DNA of 44,988 bases from Clostridia bacterium (GCA_017530505.1 JAFXMI010000029.1:1-44988), one strand, 5' to 3'. Shown: positions 25,558-35,222, numbered from the stretch's first letter. Numbers and translations are program-made. Notes: generated by a model from the letters alone, not told the origin.

Positions 25558-27879
25558 ATGGTTTTAGAAAAAGAATTAAATGAAAAACAATATGATGCAG
25601 TTATTAATACTGAGGGTCCATGTTTAATTATAGCAGGAGCTGGAAGTGGAAAAACTAAGGTTTTAACATATAAAATTGCATATTTAATTGATGAAAAAGA
25701 TGTTAAGCCATGGGATATTTTAGCTATAACTTTTACAAACAAAGCAGCAAATGAAATGAAGGAAAGAGTTACGAATCTTGTTGGAGACATTGCAGATGAT
25801 ATGTGGATAGGAACTTTTCATTCAATTTGTGTTAGAATATTAAGAAAATTTATAGATCGAATTGGATTTAAAACATCTTTTGTAATTTTTGACACATCTG
25901 ATCAAAAAACCATGGTAAAACAAATAATTAAAGCTCAAAATTTGGATGATAAAATTTTTTCAGATAAAAGTGTTTTGTACGAAATTAGTAATGCAAAAAA
26001 TGAAATGTTAGAGCCTGCTGAATATGCTATAAAATATAAAGGTGATTTTAGACGAGAACAAATTGCAGAAATTTACAAAATCTATCAAAAACGTTTAAAA
26101 GAAAATAATGCAATAGATTTTGATGACATTATTAATTTTACAATTAAAATTTTAATGGAAAATGGCGATATTCTAGATTATTATACAAGTAAATTTAAGT
26201 ATGTTTTGGTAGATGAGTACCAAGATACAAATAAAGCTCAATTTACTTTAATTACTTTGCTTGCTAGTAAGTATGGAAATATTACTGTTGTTGGTGATAA
26301 TGACCAAGGTATTTATTCTTTTAGAGGTGCTGATATTTCTAATATTCTAAACTTTGAAAAAGATTTTCCTGGGACTAGAATTATTAAACTTGAGCAAAAC
26401 TATAGATGTACTCAAAATATTTTAAATGCAGCAAATTCAGTTATTAAAAATAATGAAACAAAATATGAAAAAAGTTTGTGGACCCAAAATGAGGAAGGAA
26501 CACTGCCAAAAGTTTATAGAGGTTCAGATGAGTATGATGAAGCTAATTTTGTAGTCGAACAAATCAATCACTTAAGGCGTGAAGAATATTATAAATATTC
26601 TGATTTTGCTATTTTGTATAGAATGAATACACAATCACGTGCTATGGAGGATATTTTAAGAAGAGAAAATATTCCTTATAAAATTGTTGGAGGATTAAAA
26701 TTCTACGAGAGAAAAGAAATTAAAGATATTATTGCATATTTAAGATTAATTCAAAATAATTCAGATAATTTAAGTTTAACTAGAATAATAAACGAACCAA
26801 AGCGTGGAGTTGGAAAAACAAGTCTGGATAAAATTGCAGAAATTTCAAATACTGAAGGAACATCTATGTTTGAAGTAATTAAAAATGCTGATAAATATGG
26901 ACTTGGAAGAGTATATGCTAATACTAGAGAGTTTATTGAAACAATAGAGAATTTGGCAATAAAAAAAGATGATATGAAAATATCAGATTTAGTTACTAAA
27001 ACTCTTCAAGATACTGGTTATACCAAGGCTTTAGAACTTGAAAATACAGTAGAAGCAGAAAATAGAATAGAAAACTTAGATGAATTCTTAACAGTTGCAA
27101 TAGAGTTTGAAGAACAATCAGCAGAAAATAATTTAAGTAGTTTCTTAGAAGGAATTACATTAAGCTCGGATATAGACAATTTAGAAGAAACAGACGAATC
27201 TGTTACACTTATGACTTTACATAGCGCTAAAGGTCTAGAATTCCCAGTAGTATTTTTAGTTGGAATGGAAGAGGGAATTTTCCCAGGATATAAATCTATA
27301 AATGAGCCAAGTGAGTTAGAAGAAGAAAGACGTTTGTGCTATGTTGGAATTACTCGTGCAAAAGAAAGATTACTTTTAACATGTGCAAGGCAAAGAACTA
27401 TATTTGGTTCAACTAGTTGTAATAGTGTTTCTAGATTTTTAAAAGAAATACCAAGTAATATGTTAGATGGAGCAGATGAAGCTTTTGAAGATAGCCCAAA
27501 TTCCAGATTTTCAGATGAAAACTATAGTTGGAATTATGGAAGAAATAATAATAATAATTCAAATAATTTCTTTAACTCTGAAGTCACCTCATATAGGGAG
27601 AGTTCAGTTACTGCAAAATCTAATGGATTTGGTAGTACAACTTTCCAATTTAGAAGCGCAGATAGTTTTTTAAAGAACTTAGAACAGTCAAGTAAAAACA
27701 AAGATATTGATTTATCTATTTATAAGAAAGATGTTAGAGTATTTCATAAAAAATTTGGTGAAGGAATTATTATTAAGGTTGAAGCAGAAGGTGATGATTT
27801 GAAAGTGGATATAGATTTTGAAAAAGTTGGGCATAAAAGACTTATGGCTAAATATGCTGGATTAGAAGTTATAGATTAA
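25558..27879 (+). CDS. pcrA: ATP-dependent DNA helicase PcrA (UvrD family)
   Basis: PcrA is a 3'-5' superfamily 1A helicase that removes RecA and helps repair and plasmid replication. In 773 residues the ordered helicase motifs are visible: LNEKQYDAV (Q motif), AGAGSGKTKVL (I), ITFTNKAANEMKER (Ia), VLVDEYQDTN (II), VVGDNDQGIYSFRGAD (III), QNYRCTQNIL (IV), TLMTLHSAKGLEFPVVFLVGMEEGIFP (V), and EEERRLCYVGITRAKERLLLT (VI). A Ser/Asn-rich linker and a Tudor-like C-terminal domain (FHKKFGEGIIIKVE) complete it. Length is slightly above B. subtilis PcrA. ATG 25558 follows TGAGGAA. The usual partner ligA is not adjacent. Confidence 0.95.
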   Translation: MVLEKELNEKQYDAVINTEGPCLIIAGAGSGKTKVLTYKIAYLIDEKDVKPWDILAITFTNKAANEMKERVTNLVGDIADDMWIGTFHSICVRILRKFIDRIGFKTSFVIFDTSDQKTMVKQIIKAQNLDDKIFSDKSVLYEISNAKNEMLEPAEYAIKYKGDFRREQIAEIYKIYQKRLKENNAIDFDDIINFTIKILMENGDILDYYTSKFKYVLVDEYQDTNKAQFTLITLLASKYGNITVVGDNDQGIYSFRGADISNILNFEKDFPGTRIIKLEQNYRCTQNILNAANSVIKNNETKYEKSLWTQNEEGTLPKVYRGSDEYDEANFVVEQINHLRREEYYKYSDFAILYRMNTQSRAMEDILRRENIPYKIVGGLKFYERKEIKDIIAYLRLIQNNSDNLSLTRIINEPKRGVGKTSLDKIAEISNTEGTSMFEVIKNADKYGLGRVYANTREFIETIENLAIKKDDMKISDLVTKTLQDTGYTKALELENTVEAENRIENLDEFLTVAIEFEEQSAENNLSSFLEGITLSSDIDNLEETDESVTLMTLHSAKGLEFPVVFLVGMEEGIFPGYKSINEPSELEEERRLCYVGITRAKERLLLTCARQRTIFGSTSCNSVSRFLKEIPSNMLDGADEAFEDSPNSRFSDENYSWNYGRNNNNNSNNFFNSEVTSYRESSVTAKSNGFGSTTFQFRSADSFLKNLEQSSKNKDIDLSIYKKDVRVFHKKFGEGIIIKVEAEGDDLKVDIDFEKVGHKRLMAKYAGLEVID

Positions 27880-27884
27880 AAAAC

Positions 27885-27913
27885 TTGAAAATTCTAATAG
27901 TTTAGGTTATAAT
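27885..27913 (+). promoter_or_regulatory. Sigma-A promoter of the ABC-F gene
   Basis: TTGAAA at 27885-27890 and TATAAT at 27908-27913, spacer 17 bp, right behind the pcrA stop codon. Confidence 0.7.
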
Positions 27914-27946
27914 ACTATAGTTAGTAGAATTTAGGAGGAACTTTAA

Positions 27947-29524
27947 ATGTTAATTTCTAGCGGAGTAACACTTAGATTTGGGAAAAGAGTTTTATTTGAA
28001 GATGTAAATATAAAATTTACCAAAGGAAACTGCTATGGTTTAATCGGAGCAAATGGTGCTGGTAAATCAACTTTTTTAAAAATATTATCTGGAGAAATTG
28101 AACCTAATAAAGGTGAAGTAATTTTAGATAAAGGAGAAAGGCTTTCAATATTAAAACAAGACCACTATGCTTTTGAAGGATATACAGTTTTAGATACTGT
28201 AATGATGGGAAATAGTGAGCTTTATAGAATTATGAAAGAAAAAGATGAAATTTACGCTAAACCAGATTTTTCTGAAGAAGATGGAATGAGAGCTGCGAAA
28301 TTAGAAGAAAGATTTGCAGAACTAGATGGTTGGAATGCTGAATCTGATGCTGCAAAAATGTTAAACGATTTAGGAATTGAATCAGATTTACATTATAAAT
28401 ATATGAGCGAAATTGAAGCTAGAGATAAAGTTAAAGTTCTCTTAGCGCAGGCATTGTTTGGAAATCCAGATGTACTTTTACTAGATGAGCCTACAAACGA
28501 TTTAGATATAAAAACAATTAATTGGCTACAAGATTTCCTTATAGATTTTGAAAATACGGTTATTGTTGTATCACATGATAGATATTTCTTAAATAAAGTT
28601 TGTACACATATTGCAGATGTTGACTTTGGAAAAATAAAAGTTTATCCAGGTAACTACGACTTTTGGTATGAATCTAGCCAACTTGCTTTAAAGCAAATGA
28701 GAGATGCAAACAAAAAGAAAGAAGAAAGAATTAAAGAATTACAGGAATTTATTGCTAGATTTAGTGCTAATGCTTCTAAATCAAAGCAAGCAACTTCTAG
28801 GAAAAAATCTTTGGAAAAAATTGAACTAGATGAGATTAAACCATCTAATAGAAAATATCCATATATAGATTTTAAACCAGATAGAGAGCAAGGAAAAGAA
28901 ATTCTTGAAATTAAGAATATTTCTAAAACAATAAATGACGAAAAAATATTAGATAATATCAGTTTTACAGTAAAAAGAGAAGATAAAATTGCGCTTTTAT
29001 CTGACAATGAAATTGCAAAAACTGTTTTATTTCAAATATTAGCTGGTGAGTTAGAACCAGATGAAGGAGAACTAATTTGGGGAACAACAATTACAAAAGA
29101 TTATTTCCCAAAAGATAATAATTATTTATTTACTGAAAAAATGAGTATTACAGATTGGCTAAGACAATATTCAAAAGATCCAGACGAAACTTATGTAAGA
29201 AGTTTTTTAGGTAGAATGTTATTTTCTGGAGAAGAGGCATTAAAAGGTGTTGACGTTTTATCTGGTGGAGAAAAGGTAAGATGTGTACTTTCAAAACTAA
29301 TGCTTTCTGGTGCGAATTTCTTAATTTTTGATGAACCAACAAATCACTTAGATATGGAAAGTATTACAGCATTAAATGAAGGTATGCAAAAATATAAAGG
29401 TGTTATGATGTTTACTTCTCATGACCACCAATTAACACAAACAGTTGCAAATAAAATTGTAGATATTACGGGAAACAAGGTTATAATTAGAGAATGTACT
29501 TATGATGAGTATTTGGAAGAATAA
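27947..29524 (+). CDS. ABC-F family ATPase (YkpA/YbiT-like)
   Basis: ABC-F proteins have two ABC ATPase domains and no membrane part; they act on the ribosome in translation or antibiotic protection. The 525-residue protein has Walker A GANGAGKST near residue 37, a linker rich in Lys and Glu (about 240-290) and a second Walker A-like segment (ALLSDNEIAKT) that is degenerate. The second signature LSGGEKVRCVLS is normal, while the first is replaced by MSEIEARDKVKVLLAQALF. Both Walker B boxes end in DEPTN-LD. This pattern fits the YkpA/YbiT group rather than a dedicated resistance protein. The start follows AGGAGG (27933-27938) by 8 nt. Confidence 0.88.
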   Translation: MLISSGVTLRFGKRVLFEDVNIKFTKGNCYGLIGANGAGKSTFLKILSGEIEPNKGEVILDKGERLSILKQDHYAFEGYTVLDTVMMGNSELYRIMKEKDEIYAKPDFSEEDGMRAAKLEERFAELDGWNAESDAAKMLNDLGIESDLHYKYMSEIEARDKVKVLLAQALFGNPDVLLLDEPTNDLDIKTINWLQDFLIDFENTVIVVSHDRYFLNKVCTHIADVDFGKIKVYPGNYDFWYESSQLALKQMRDANKKKEERIKELQEFIARFSANASKSKQATSRKKSLEKIELDEIKPSNRKYPYIDFKPDREQGKEILEIKNISKTINDEKILDNISFTVKREDKIALLSDNEIAKTVLFQILAGELEPDEGELIWGTTITKDYFPKDNNYLFTEKMSITDWLRQYSKDPDETYVRSFLGRMLFSGEEALKGVDVLSGGEKVRCVLSKLMLSGANFLIFDEPTNHLDMESITALNEGMQKYKGVMMFTSHDHQLTQTVANKIVDITGNKVIIRECTYDEYLEE

Positions 29525-29540
29525 GAAAAAATATGTATTA

Positions 29541-29573
29541 AAAAGAGGTTACTTTTTTCAGCAACCTTTTTTT
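29541..29573 (+). terminator. Intrinsic terminator after the ABC-F gene
   Basis: AAAAGAGGTT and AACCTTTTTTT form a short stem around ACTTTTTTCAGC and end in T8. The stem has two mismatches, so it is moderate. Confidence 0.6.
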
Positions 29574-29627
29574 AAACATTATATTTTTTCTAAATTATGA
29601 TTTTTTAACTGGTTAAAATATATAAAT

Positions 29628-30117
29628 TTAACTTATATAGTCCCTTCCTCTGGCGCTAGGTCTAGCCTTTACTTGAGTTGGAACCGTTGCTACTCTTTGA
29701 AATCTGGGAAACACTCCTCCAATTAAATTTCCTTGATTTATAGGTTTAATAAATCCTGAACGTTCACATAACAACAATAAACCTTGTACAAAAGTCTTAA
29801 ATTGTTCTTTATTTGAAAAACATTCATTCAAATAAATAGGTTTATTTGGACTTTTTGGGTCGCTCAAAGCAATAAAATCAGATGTAGGAAGCGTAGAACC
29901 TTTTTCTATAGGAGACCTATAGGCATAAAGAGAACTAATTATTTTTCCTAATTCATTTTTTGCACCTGGTAATAGTAAAGCTAAACGATCAAGATTTACA
30001 GTTGTTCCGATCACGTAAAGTAAAGGGATCAAAATCACTACTAGTACTATGTTTACGAGCAAAGTTTTCTATTGCTCCTATAAAATCTTCAGGTTGTATA
30101 TTAGTTTGTTTAGACAT
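29628..30117 (-). pseudogene. Unknown gene broken by a one-base frameshift
   Basis: Reading from ATG 30117 (ribosome binding site AAAGGAG, minus strand) gives MSKQTNIQPEDFIGAIENF and then, after about 36 residues, an early stop. A second frame continues from about 30010 with TTVNLDRLALLLPGAKNEL to 29628. Removing one of the two C bases at 30007-30008 (plus strand) joins them into a 162-residue protein. The hydrophobic start MLVNIVLVVILIPLL of the shorter frame is an artefact of reading the wrong frame. I recognise no domain. It is divergent from the 595-residue unknown at 30276. It is either a recent mutation or an assembly error. Confidence 0.7.
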
Positions 30118-30210
30118 AAAAACTCCTTTTATTTAACATTTTAAATATATTATACTATTATTATAAAAAAAAAGCAATAGTTTTGTAATAAAAAAGTTAT
30201 AACAATGTAA

Positions 30211-30239
30211 TTGAACATTTATACTTGAAATAATATAAT
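30211..30239 (+). promoter_or_regulatory. Sigma-A promoter of the 595-residue unknown gene
   Basis: TTGAAC at 30211-30216 and TATAAT at 30234-30239 are spaced by 17 bp, 36 bp upstream of the start codon. A second -10-like TATAAT lies near 30251. Confidence 0.65.
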
Positions 30240-30275
30240 AAAATATATAGTTATAATAAAATTAAGGAGTTTTAT

Positions 30276-32063
30276 ATGGCAGAACGTGAAACATCATATT
30301 CTGATGCTTTTAGAGAGCAATTTATAACGTTATATATTGAAAATGGTGGAGAATTTAAAGATGACTTAAGTAAAAAAGCAGAAGAAATTAGATTGAGGAA
30401 AGAAAATGCTAGTAAAATTGCAGATCAAATTATTGCTTCTACACATCAGCTTTTAAAAAGATTTGGAATAGAAAATCAAGAACCTATTATTTTTACGCAA
30501 TTATCAAAAACAATTGAAGCAGCAGGATGTGATAGATTTTTAAGCTCAAGTGGTTCTGTCAATATAAATAATATTAAGGGGATTGTAGAAAAAAAAGCAA
30601 GAGAAATTGGAAGAAATAATAGTTTAAATGGTGAAAATTCTGCTCCTCATAAAGAAATAAGAACAGATGATAATATTACTGAAGAAGAAGCAAGAAGAAG
30701 AATAGAAGAAATAGATTTTACAAATCTATCAATTACTGACATCATATTTATAGGTAAAAATTTTGATATTGCAATACAAATTATGGATACTGACGAAAAA
30801 CGTGAAGAATTTGTAAATCAGATGGGTAAAGGCCAAGAAGATTCTATAAAAGAGGAACTAAAAAAATTCATAGATGATTATCGAAGGTTAAAAAATGGAG
30901 AATTATCTTCAGAACAAAAAAAAGCCTATAATGAAATTGCAAAAGATAAAGGATTTAAAGATTATGAAGAGTATTTTAATGCTGGTAGAGTTTCATTGTT
31001 TCAAATTTCAGATTTAATGGAACAAATATCAGGAGTGCTTGAACAACAATTTACTATAGATAAAAATGAATTAACGGAAAATGATATTTTAAAGATATTA
31101 CCTATATTAGAAGAGCATGAAAAGGATTTATCTTTTTTTAATTTTAATTCTAAAAATTTTTTATATGGTGTAATAGTTTCTTTTCAGAAAGAACAAACTA
31201 AAAAAGGAAAAGAAATAAGCCTTCCTAAAGATGTAACTGAAATTGGAAATAGGACAAAAGAACAAATTGAACAAATAAAAAATGACGATACTGATATGGA
31301 GCAAATATATGAAAGTGATGCTGTTGTTTTAGCTTCTGAAACAGAAGCTTTCTTCGATCAACTTATGGATGGAGTAAACGATTTTTATGTAGGAAGAGGA
31401 GAAGAAGAAAAAACGGAATCAAGAAGTGGCGAAATTGATGGAATTAATGAAGTTGCTGAATTAGATAATACAGCTTTAATACGAAAATCAAAAACTATTC
31501 TCGATAAAATGGAAGAAACAGGAAATCCAGTTTTAGTTGCAATAGCAAATAATAGATTAGTTAAAGGAATATCAAACAGATTAAGTGCTTTTAGAAACAG
31601 AGCTCAGAAAACAAATGAAAATCTAGGAAAGATAGAAGGAAATTCAAAATCAAAAACTTTTGATGATGAAGATAAGCCATCATTTGGACTGGGGGATCCT
31701 GGAGTACCAGCCACAGCTGTTACAAGAAATTCTTTAGCTAGAGCTGGAGAAAGTGTTATGGCTGTATTTAAAGGTGTTGCATCATTATTTAGTGGAAATA
31801 AGGAAAACGTAGTAGATAATAAACCAAATGAATTTCTAAATCCTAGTAAAGCAGAAACTAATAAGCAGGGTAATAGTTTAAATGAAGGACAAATTGTTAA
31901 TGTATTTGCAGTTGATCAAGCTACAATAGCTAGAACAATTAAAGCTGGTCGTGCAGCAGCCCAAAACGCTAAAAATACCAATAGGATTATCCCACAGTCA
32001 GTAGGTGCAAAACGTACAGGAAATACAGTACTATCTGATCATGATGATGGTCCTAGCCTTTAA
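30276..32063 (+). CDS. Large soluble protein of unknown function
   Basis: The 595-residue protein has no signal peptide or membrane helix. The N-terminal 330 residues are highly charged and helical (for example DDLSKKAEEIRLRKENASK), with acidic stretches, and the last 130 residues are low-complexity, Ser/Asn/Lys-rich, ending SDHDDGPSL. I recognise no family. The ATG follows TAAGGAG. It is divergent from the broken 162-residue gene, which suggests a functional pair or a former two-gene unit. An intrinsic terminator closes it. Secretion substrates can have such disordered tails, but there is no direct evidence for this here. Confidence 0.7.
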   Translation: MAERETSYSDAFREQFITLYIENGGEFKDDLSKKAEEIRLRKENASKIADQIIASTHQLLKRFGIENQEPIIFTQLSKTIEAAGCDRFLSSSGSVNINNIKGIVEKKAREIGRNNSLNGENSAPHKEIRTDDNITEEEARRRIEEIDFTNLSITDIIFIGKNFDIAIQIMDTDEKREEFVNQMGKGQEDSIKEELKKFIDDYRRLKNGELSSEQKKAYNEIAKDKGFKDYEEYFNAGRVSLFQISDLMEQISGVLEQQFTIDKNELTENDILKILPILEEHEKDLSFFNFNSKNFLYGVIVSFQKEQTKKGKEISLPKDVTEIGNRTKEQIEQIKNDDTDMEQIYESDAVVLASETEAFFDQLMDGVNDFYVGRGEEEKTESRSGEIDGINEVAELDNTALIRKSKTILDKMEETGNPVLVAIANNRLVKGISNRLSAFRNRAQKTNENLGKIEGNSKSKTFDDEDKPSFGLGDPGVPATAVTRNSLARAGESVMAVFKGVASLFSGNKENVVDNKPNEFLNPSKAETNKQGNSLNEGQIVNVFAVDQATIARTIKAGRAAAQNAKNTNRIIPQSVGAKRTGNTVLSDHDDGPSL

Positions 32064-32086
32064 AATATTTTTACTAAAGAAAAATA

Positions 32087-32121
32087 GCGAGAGTGAAAGT
32101 TTATTTCGCTTTCGTTTTTTT
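32087..32121 (+). terminator. Intrinsic terminator of the 595-residue unknown gene
   Basis: CGAGAGTGAA (32088-32097) pairs with TTCGCTTTCG (32105-32114) including two G-T pairs, followed by a T7 run. Confidence 0.8.
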
Positions 32122-32170
32122 GTGAAAAATAATGTTTTAAATATATAAATTATTAATAAAATATGATAAA

Positions 32171-32215
32171 AAAGGAGACTATGATATATTTAAACTATTA
32201 AATATATCATTTATG
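32171..32215 (+). promoter_or_regulatory. tex leader: ribosome binding site separated from the start by a hairpin
   Basis: AAAGGAG at 32171-32177 is 35 nt before the tex ATG (32213), too far for normal use. Between them ATGATATATTTA (32181-32192) pairs exactly with TAAATATATCAT (32199-32210). If it forms, the site and start are brought within about 5 nt. Alternatively the site translates a six-residue peptide (ATG 32181, stop 32199-32201) that lies in the hairpin and couples to tex. Confidence 0.6.
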
Positions 32216-34375
32216 GCAAATATGAATAAAATTTTTAAGAAAATTGCAGAAGAACTAAGCATAAGGGAGGAACAAGTTGAAGCAACAGTTAAGCTTATTG
32301 ACGAAGGAAATACAATTCCTTTTATTGCTCGTTATAGGAAAGAAGTTACTGGAAATTTAAGTGATGAAACTTTAAGAGATTTAGATGAAAGATTAAAATA
32401 TTTAAGAAATTTAGAATCTAGAAAAGAAGAAATTATAAGACTTATTGATGAGCAAGGAAAACTTACAGATGAATTAACTATAAAGATAGCAGAAACTATG
32501 GTTTTATCTGAATTAGAGGATATTTATAGACCATATAAACCAAAGAAAAGAACAAGAGCAACTATTGCGAAAGAAAAAGGACTAGAACCGCTTAGTCAAA
32601 TCATCTATTTACAAATGGAGAGAAACAGTATTTATGAAATTGCTAAAAAATATGTAAATGAGGAAAAAGGTGTCAATCATGAAGACGAAGCAATTTCTGG
32701 AGCATTAGATATTATTGCTGAAAATATTGCAGATGATAGCGATTATAGAAAGAAAATCAAATCAATGTGTTTTAGAGAAGCTGTTATTTCTACAAAAGCA
32801 ATAAAGGAAGAAGAAAAATCTCCTTATGAAATGTATTATGATTTTAGCGAGGGGATTTTAAGAATTCCAAGTCATAGAATTTTAGCAATAAATAGAGGAG
32901 AAAAAGAAGATTTTTTAAAGGTTAAATTAGATAAACCAGAAGATAAGATTTTAGATTACTTAAAAAAGCAAATAATAAGAGATTATAAAAGTCAATTTGC
33001 TGAGATGCTTACAAATACAATAGAAGATAGTTATAAACGTCTAATAGAACCTTCTATAGAAAGAGAAATTAGAAGTGATTTAACAGAAAAATCAGAAGAA
33101 AAAGCAATAAAGGTTTTTGGAAAAAATGCTAAACAGCTTTTAATGCAACCACCTATAAAAAATATAACAGTTATGGGATTTGACCCTGCTTATAGAACTG
33201 GGTGCAAAATTGCTGTTATTGATAAAACAGGTAAACTTTTAGCTACAACAACTGTTTATCCAACAGAGCCACAAAACGACGTAGAAGGTGCAAAAAAAGT
33301 TTTAAAAGATTTAATAAGTAAATTTCATATTAATATGATTGCAATCGGAAATGGAACAGCCTCACGCGAATCTGAGATGTTTGTTTCAGATATGCTAAAA
33401 GAAATCACAGAAAATGTTTATTATGCTATTGTTAGTGAAGCAGGTGCATCTGTATATTCTGCATCAAAACTTGCAACAGAGGAGTATCCAGATATAAATG
33501 TTTCTTTAAGAGGCGCAATTTCTATTGCAAGGCGTCTGCAAGACCCTCTTTCAGAACTTGTAAAAATAGACCCAAAAGCTATTGGTGTTGGACAATACCA
33601 ACATGATGTAAATCAAAAAAGATTAAGTGAGAGTTTAACATGCGTAGTTGAAGATGCAGTAAATACAGTTGGAGTAGATGTTAATACTGCAACACCATCT
33701 CTTTTATCTTATGTTTCTGGAGTTAATATGAGCTTAGCAAAAAATATTGTAAAATATAGGGATGAAAATGGGGAATTAAAGCAAAGAAAAGACTTGCTTA
33801 AAGTACCAAAATTCGGACCTGCAACATTTAAACAATGTGCTGGGTTTATTAGAATTTTTAATGGAAATAATCCGTTGGAAATAACAGCAGTTCACCCAGA
33901 AAGCTATGAAGTGGCAGAGAAGTTATTAACAAATTTGGGATATTCTGTGGAAAACTTAACTGACAAAACAACCTTAGAGGAGATTAAAAAAAGCTTATCA
34001 AAAATAGATATAAGTAAGATGGCAGATGAATTACAAGTTGGAACTTTAACTTTAAAAGATATAGTTGAAGAACTTTCAAAACCTGGAAGAGACCCAAGAG
34101 AATCTATGCCAAAGCCAATACTTAGAAGTGATGTTTTAAAATTTGAAGATTTACAAGAAGGAATGGAGCTTACAGGAACTGTTAGAAATGTAATTGATTT
34201 TGGGGCTTTTGTAGATATAGGAGTTAAGCATGATGGCTTAGTTCATATTTCTGAAATGGCAGACAGATATATAAAAAGCCCATCTGAAGTAGTTTCAGTG
34301 GGCGATATAATAAAAGTTAAAGTTATTGGAATAGATAGAGAAAAACAAAAAGTAAAATTATCAATGAAAATTTAG
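32213..34375 (+). CDS. tex: Tex-family RNA-binding protein
   Basis: Tex is a broadly conserved bacterial protein related to eukaryotic Spt6, linked to transcription and RNA binding. Over 720 residues are seen an N-terminal helical domain (EELSIREEQVEATVKLIDEG, IPFIARYRKEVTG), the YqgF-like RNase H-fold domain starting near VMGFDPAYRTGCKIAVID, helix-hairpin-helix elements (LSYVSGVNMSLAKNIVKYRDE and LKVPKFGPATFKQCAGFIRI) and a C-terminal S1 domain (GTVRNVIDFGAFVDIGVKHDGLVHISEMAD). Length is normal. The start ATG 32213 is fixed by homology (MANMNKIFKKIAEEL); its ribosome binding site lies behind a hairpin (see separate feature). The gene converges on DUF975. Confidence 0.96.
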   Translation: MANMNKIFKKIAEELSIREEQVEATVKLIDEGNTIPFIARYRKEVTGNLSDETLRDLDERLKYLRNLESRKEEIIRLIDEQGKLTDELTIKIAETMVLSELEDIYRPYKPKKRTRATIAKEKGLEPLSQIIYLQMERNSIYEIAKKYVNEEKGVNHEDEAISGALDIIAENIADDSDYRKKIKSMCFREAVISTKAIKEEEKSPYEMYYDFSEGILRIPSHRILAINRGEKEDFLKVKLDKPEDKILDYLKKQIIRDYKSQFAEMLTNTIEDSYKRLIEPSIEREIRSDLTEKSEEKAIKVFGKNAKQLLMQPPIKNITVMGFDPAYRTGCKIAVIDKTGKLLATTTVYPTEPQNDVEGAKKVLKDLISKFHINMIAIGNGTASRESEMFVSDMLKEITENVYYAIVSEAGASVYSASKLATEEYPDINVSLRGAISIARRLQDPLSELVKIDPKAIGVGQYQHDVNQKRLSESLTCVVEDAVNTVGVDVNTATPSLLSYVSGVNMSLAKNIVKYRDENGELKQRKDLLKVPKFGPATFKQCAGFIRIFNGNNPLEITAVHPESYEVAEKLLTNLGYSVENLTDKTTLEEIKKSLSKIDISKMADELQVGTLTLKDIVEELSKPGRDPRESMPKPILRSDVLKFEDLQEGMELTGTVRNVIDFGAFVDIGVKHDGLVHISEMADRYIKSPSEVVSVGDIIKVKVIGIDREKQKVKLSMKI

Positions 34376-34400
34376 TTTTTTAATCTTCTAAAGTCTTTGC

Positions 34401-35222
34401 TTAATTTTCTGTCGATACGTCAGTATTGCTTGTTGAATTATTATTCACCTTTTCAACTTTATTATCATTTAATTCATAATAAAAAACTGAAATTGAAGAA
34501 GTAATATAAGGCAATAATAAAATTGATGGAACACCTTCAATTAATGTATTTAAATGTACTGGAGAATATTTTGTTATAAGAGCAATTATAACTGCAATTA
34601 ATATATACCATCCAATAAATGAAAGCATAAGCTTAATAAAATTCCATTTGTTTCCTTCCATCAAAACAATACTTTTATTAATTGCCTCTTTAGCTGAAAT
34701 ATTATTATTATCTGCAAGTACATATATAGACAAGGTATATGGAAGCAATAATATTAAAATAATAACAACTAAAATAGTATAAACAAATAATAACAATACT
34801 ATATAGTTTACCAAAGTATCCCAACTAAACGGTAAAATATTTGATGCGAAAACAAAAACCATTGCAACAGATACGCATATTAATACAACTGGTAAAAACA
34901 ATTTTATAAGAATTCTGAAAAATAATTCAATTACTTTTGTAGCGTTTAGTACAGAGTCATTAAATATTGTTGAATAAGATGGATTATCTCCATTTAAAAT
35001 CTTTGTTATTGTAGAAATAAAGCCAAAAGAAAGAGGCATAATTAATAGTTTTAAAGCAACATTTATAATAGGATTTGTTATTGTATTATTTTGGGTTAAT
35101 GTTCCTAAATATGAAATTAACATAGTTATTGAAACATATATTGTAGAAGTAATAAGAGCTTTAGTCCATTTACCCGAAAGCTTATTAAGAGCAATTTGCT
35201 TAATTTCATTTGATTTAATCAT
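34401..35222 (-). CDS. DUF975-family membrane protein
   Basis: The 273-residue protein resembles DUF975 proteins: an N-terminal basic helix KSNEIKQIALNKLSGKWTKAL and about six membrane segments (near residues 26-45, 52-75, 100-128, 137-162, 191-216, 225-246). Function of the family is not known. It has a hydrophilic Asn/Ser/Lys tail. It is encoded 17 bp after the HD-GYP gene on the same strand, so both are probably cotranscribed, which hints at membrane-linked signalling, but only by context. RBS AAAGGAG is present. Confidence 0.75.
   Translation of the reverse strand: MIKSNEIKQIALNKLSGKWTKALITSTIYVSITMLISYLGTLTQNNTITNPIINVALKLLIMPLSFGFISTITKILNGDNPSYSTIFNDSVLNATKVIELFFRILIKLFLPVVLICVSVAMVFVFASNILPFSWDTLVNYIVLLLFVYTILVVIILILLLPYTLSIYVLADNNNISAKEAINKSIVLMEGNKWNFIKLMLSFIGWYILIAVIIALITKYSPVHLNTLIEGVPSILLLPYITSSISVFYYELNDNKVEKVNNNSTSNTDVSTEN

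Noticed and set aside
29628-30062. Membrane protein starting MLVNIVLVVILIPLL
   Set aside because: The hydrophobic start is a frameshift artefact; the proper start at ATG 30117 with a good ribosome binding site encodes a soluble N-terminus in another frame.
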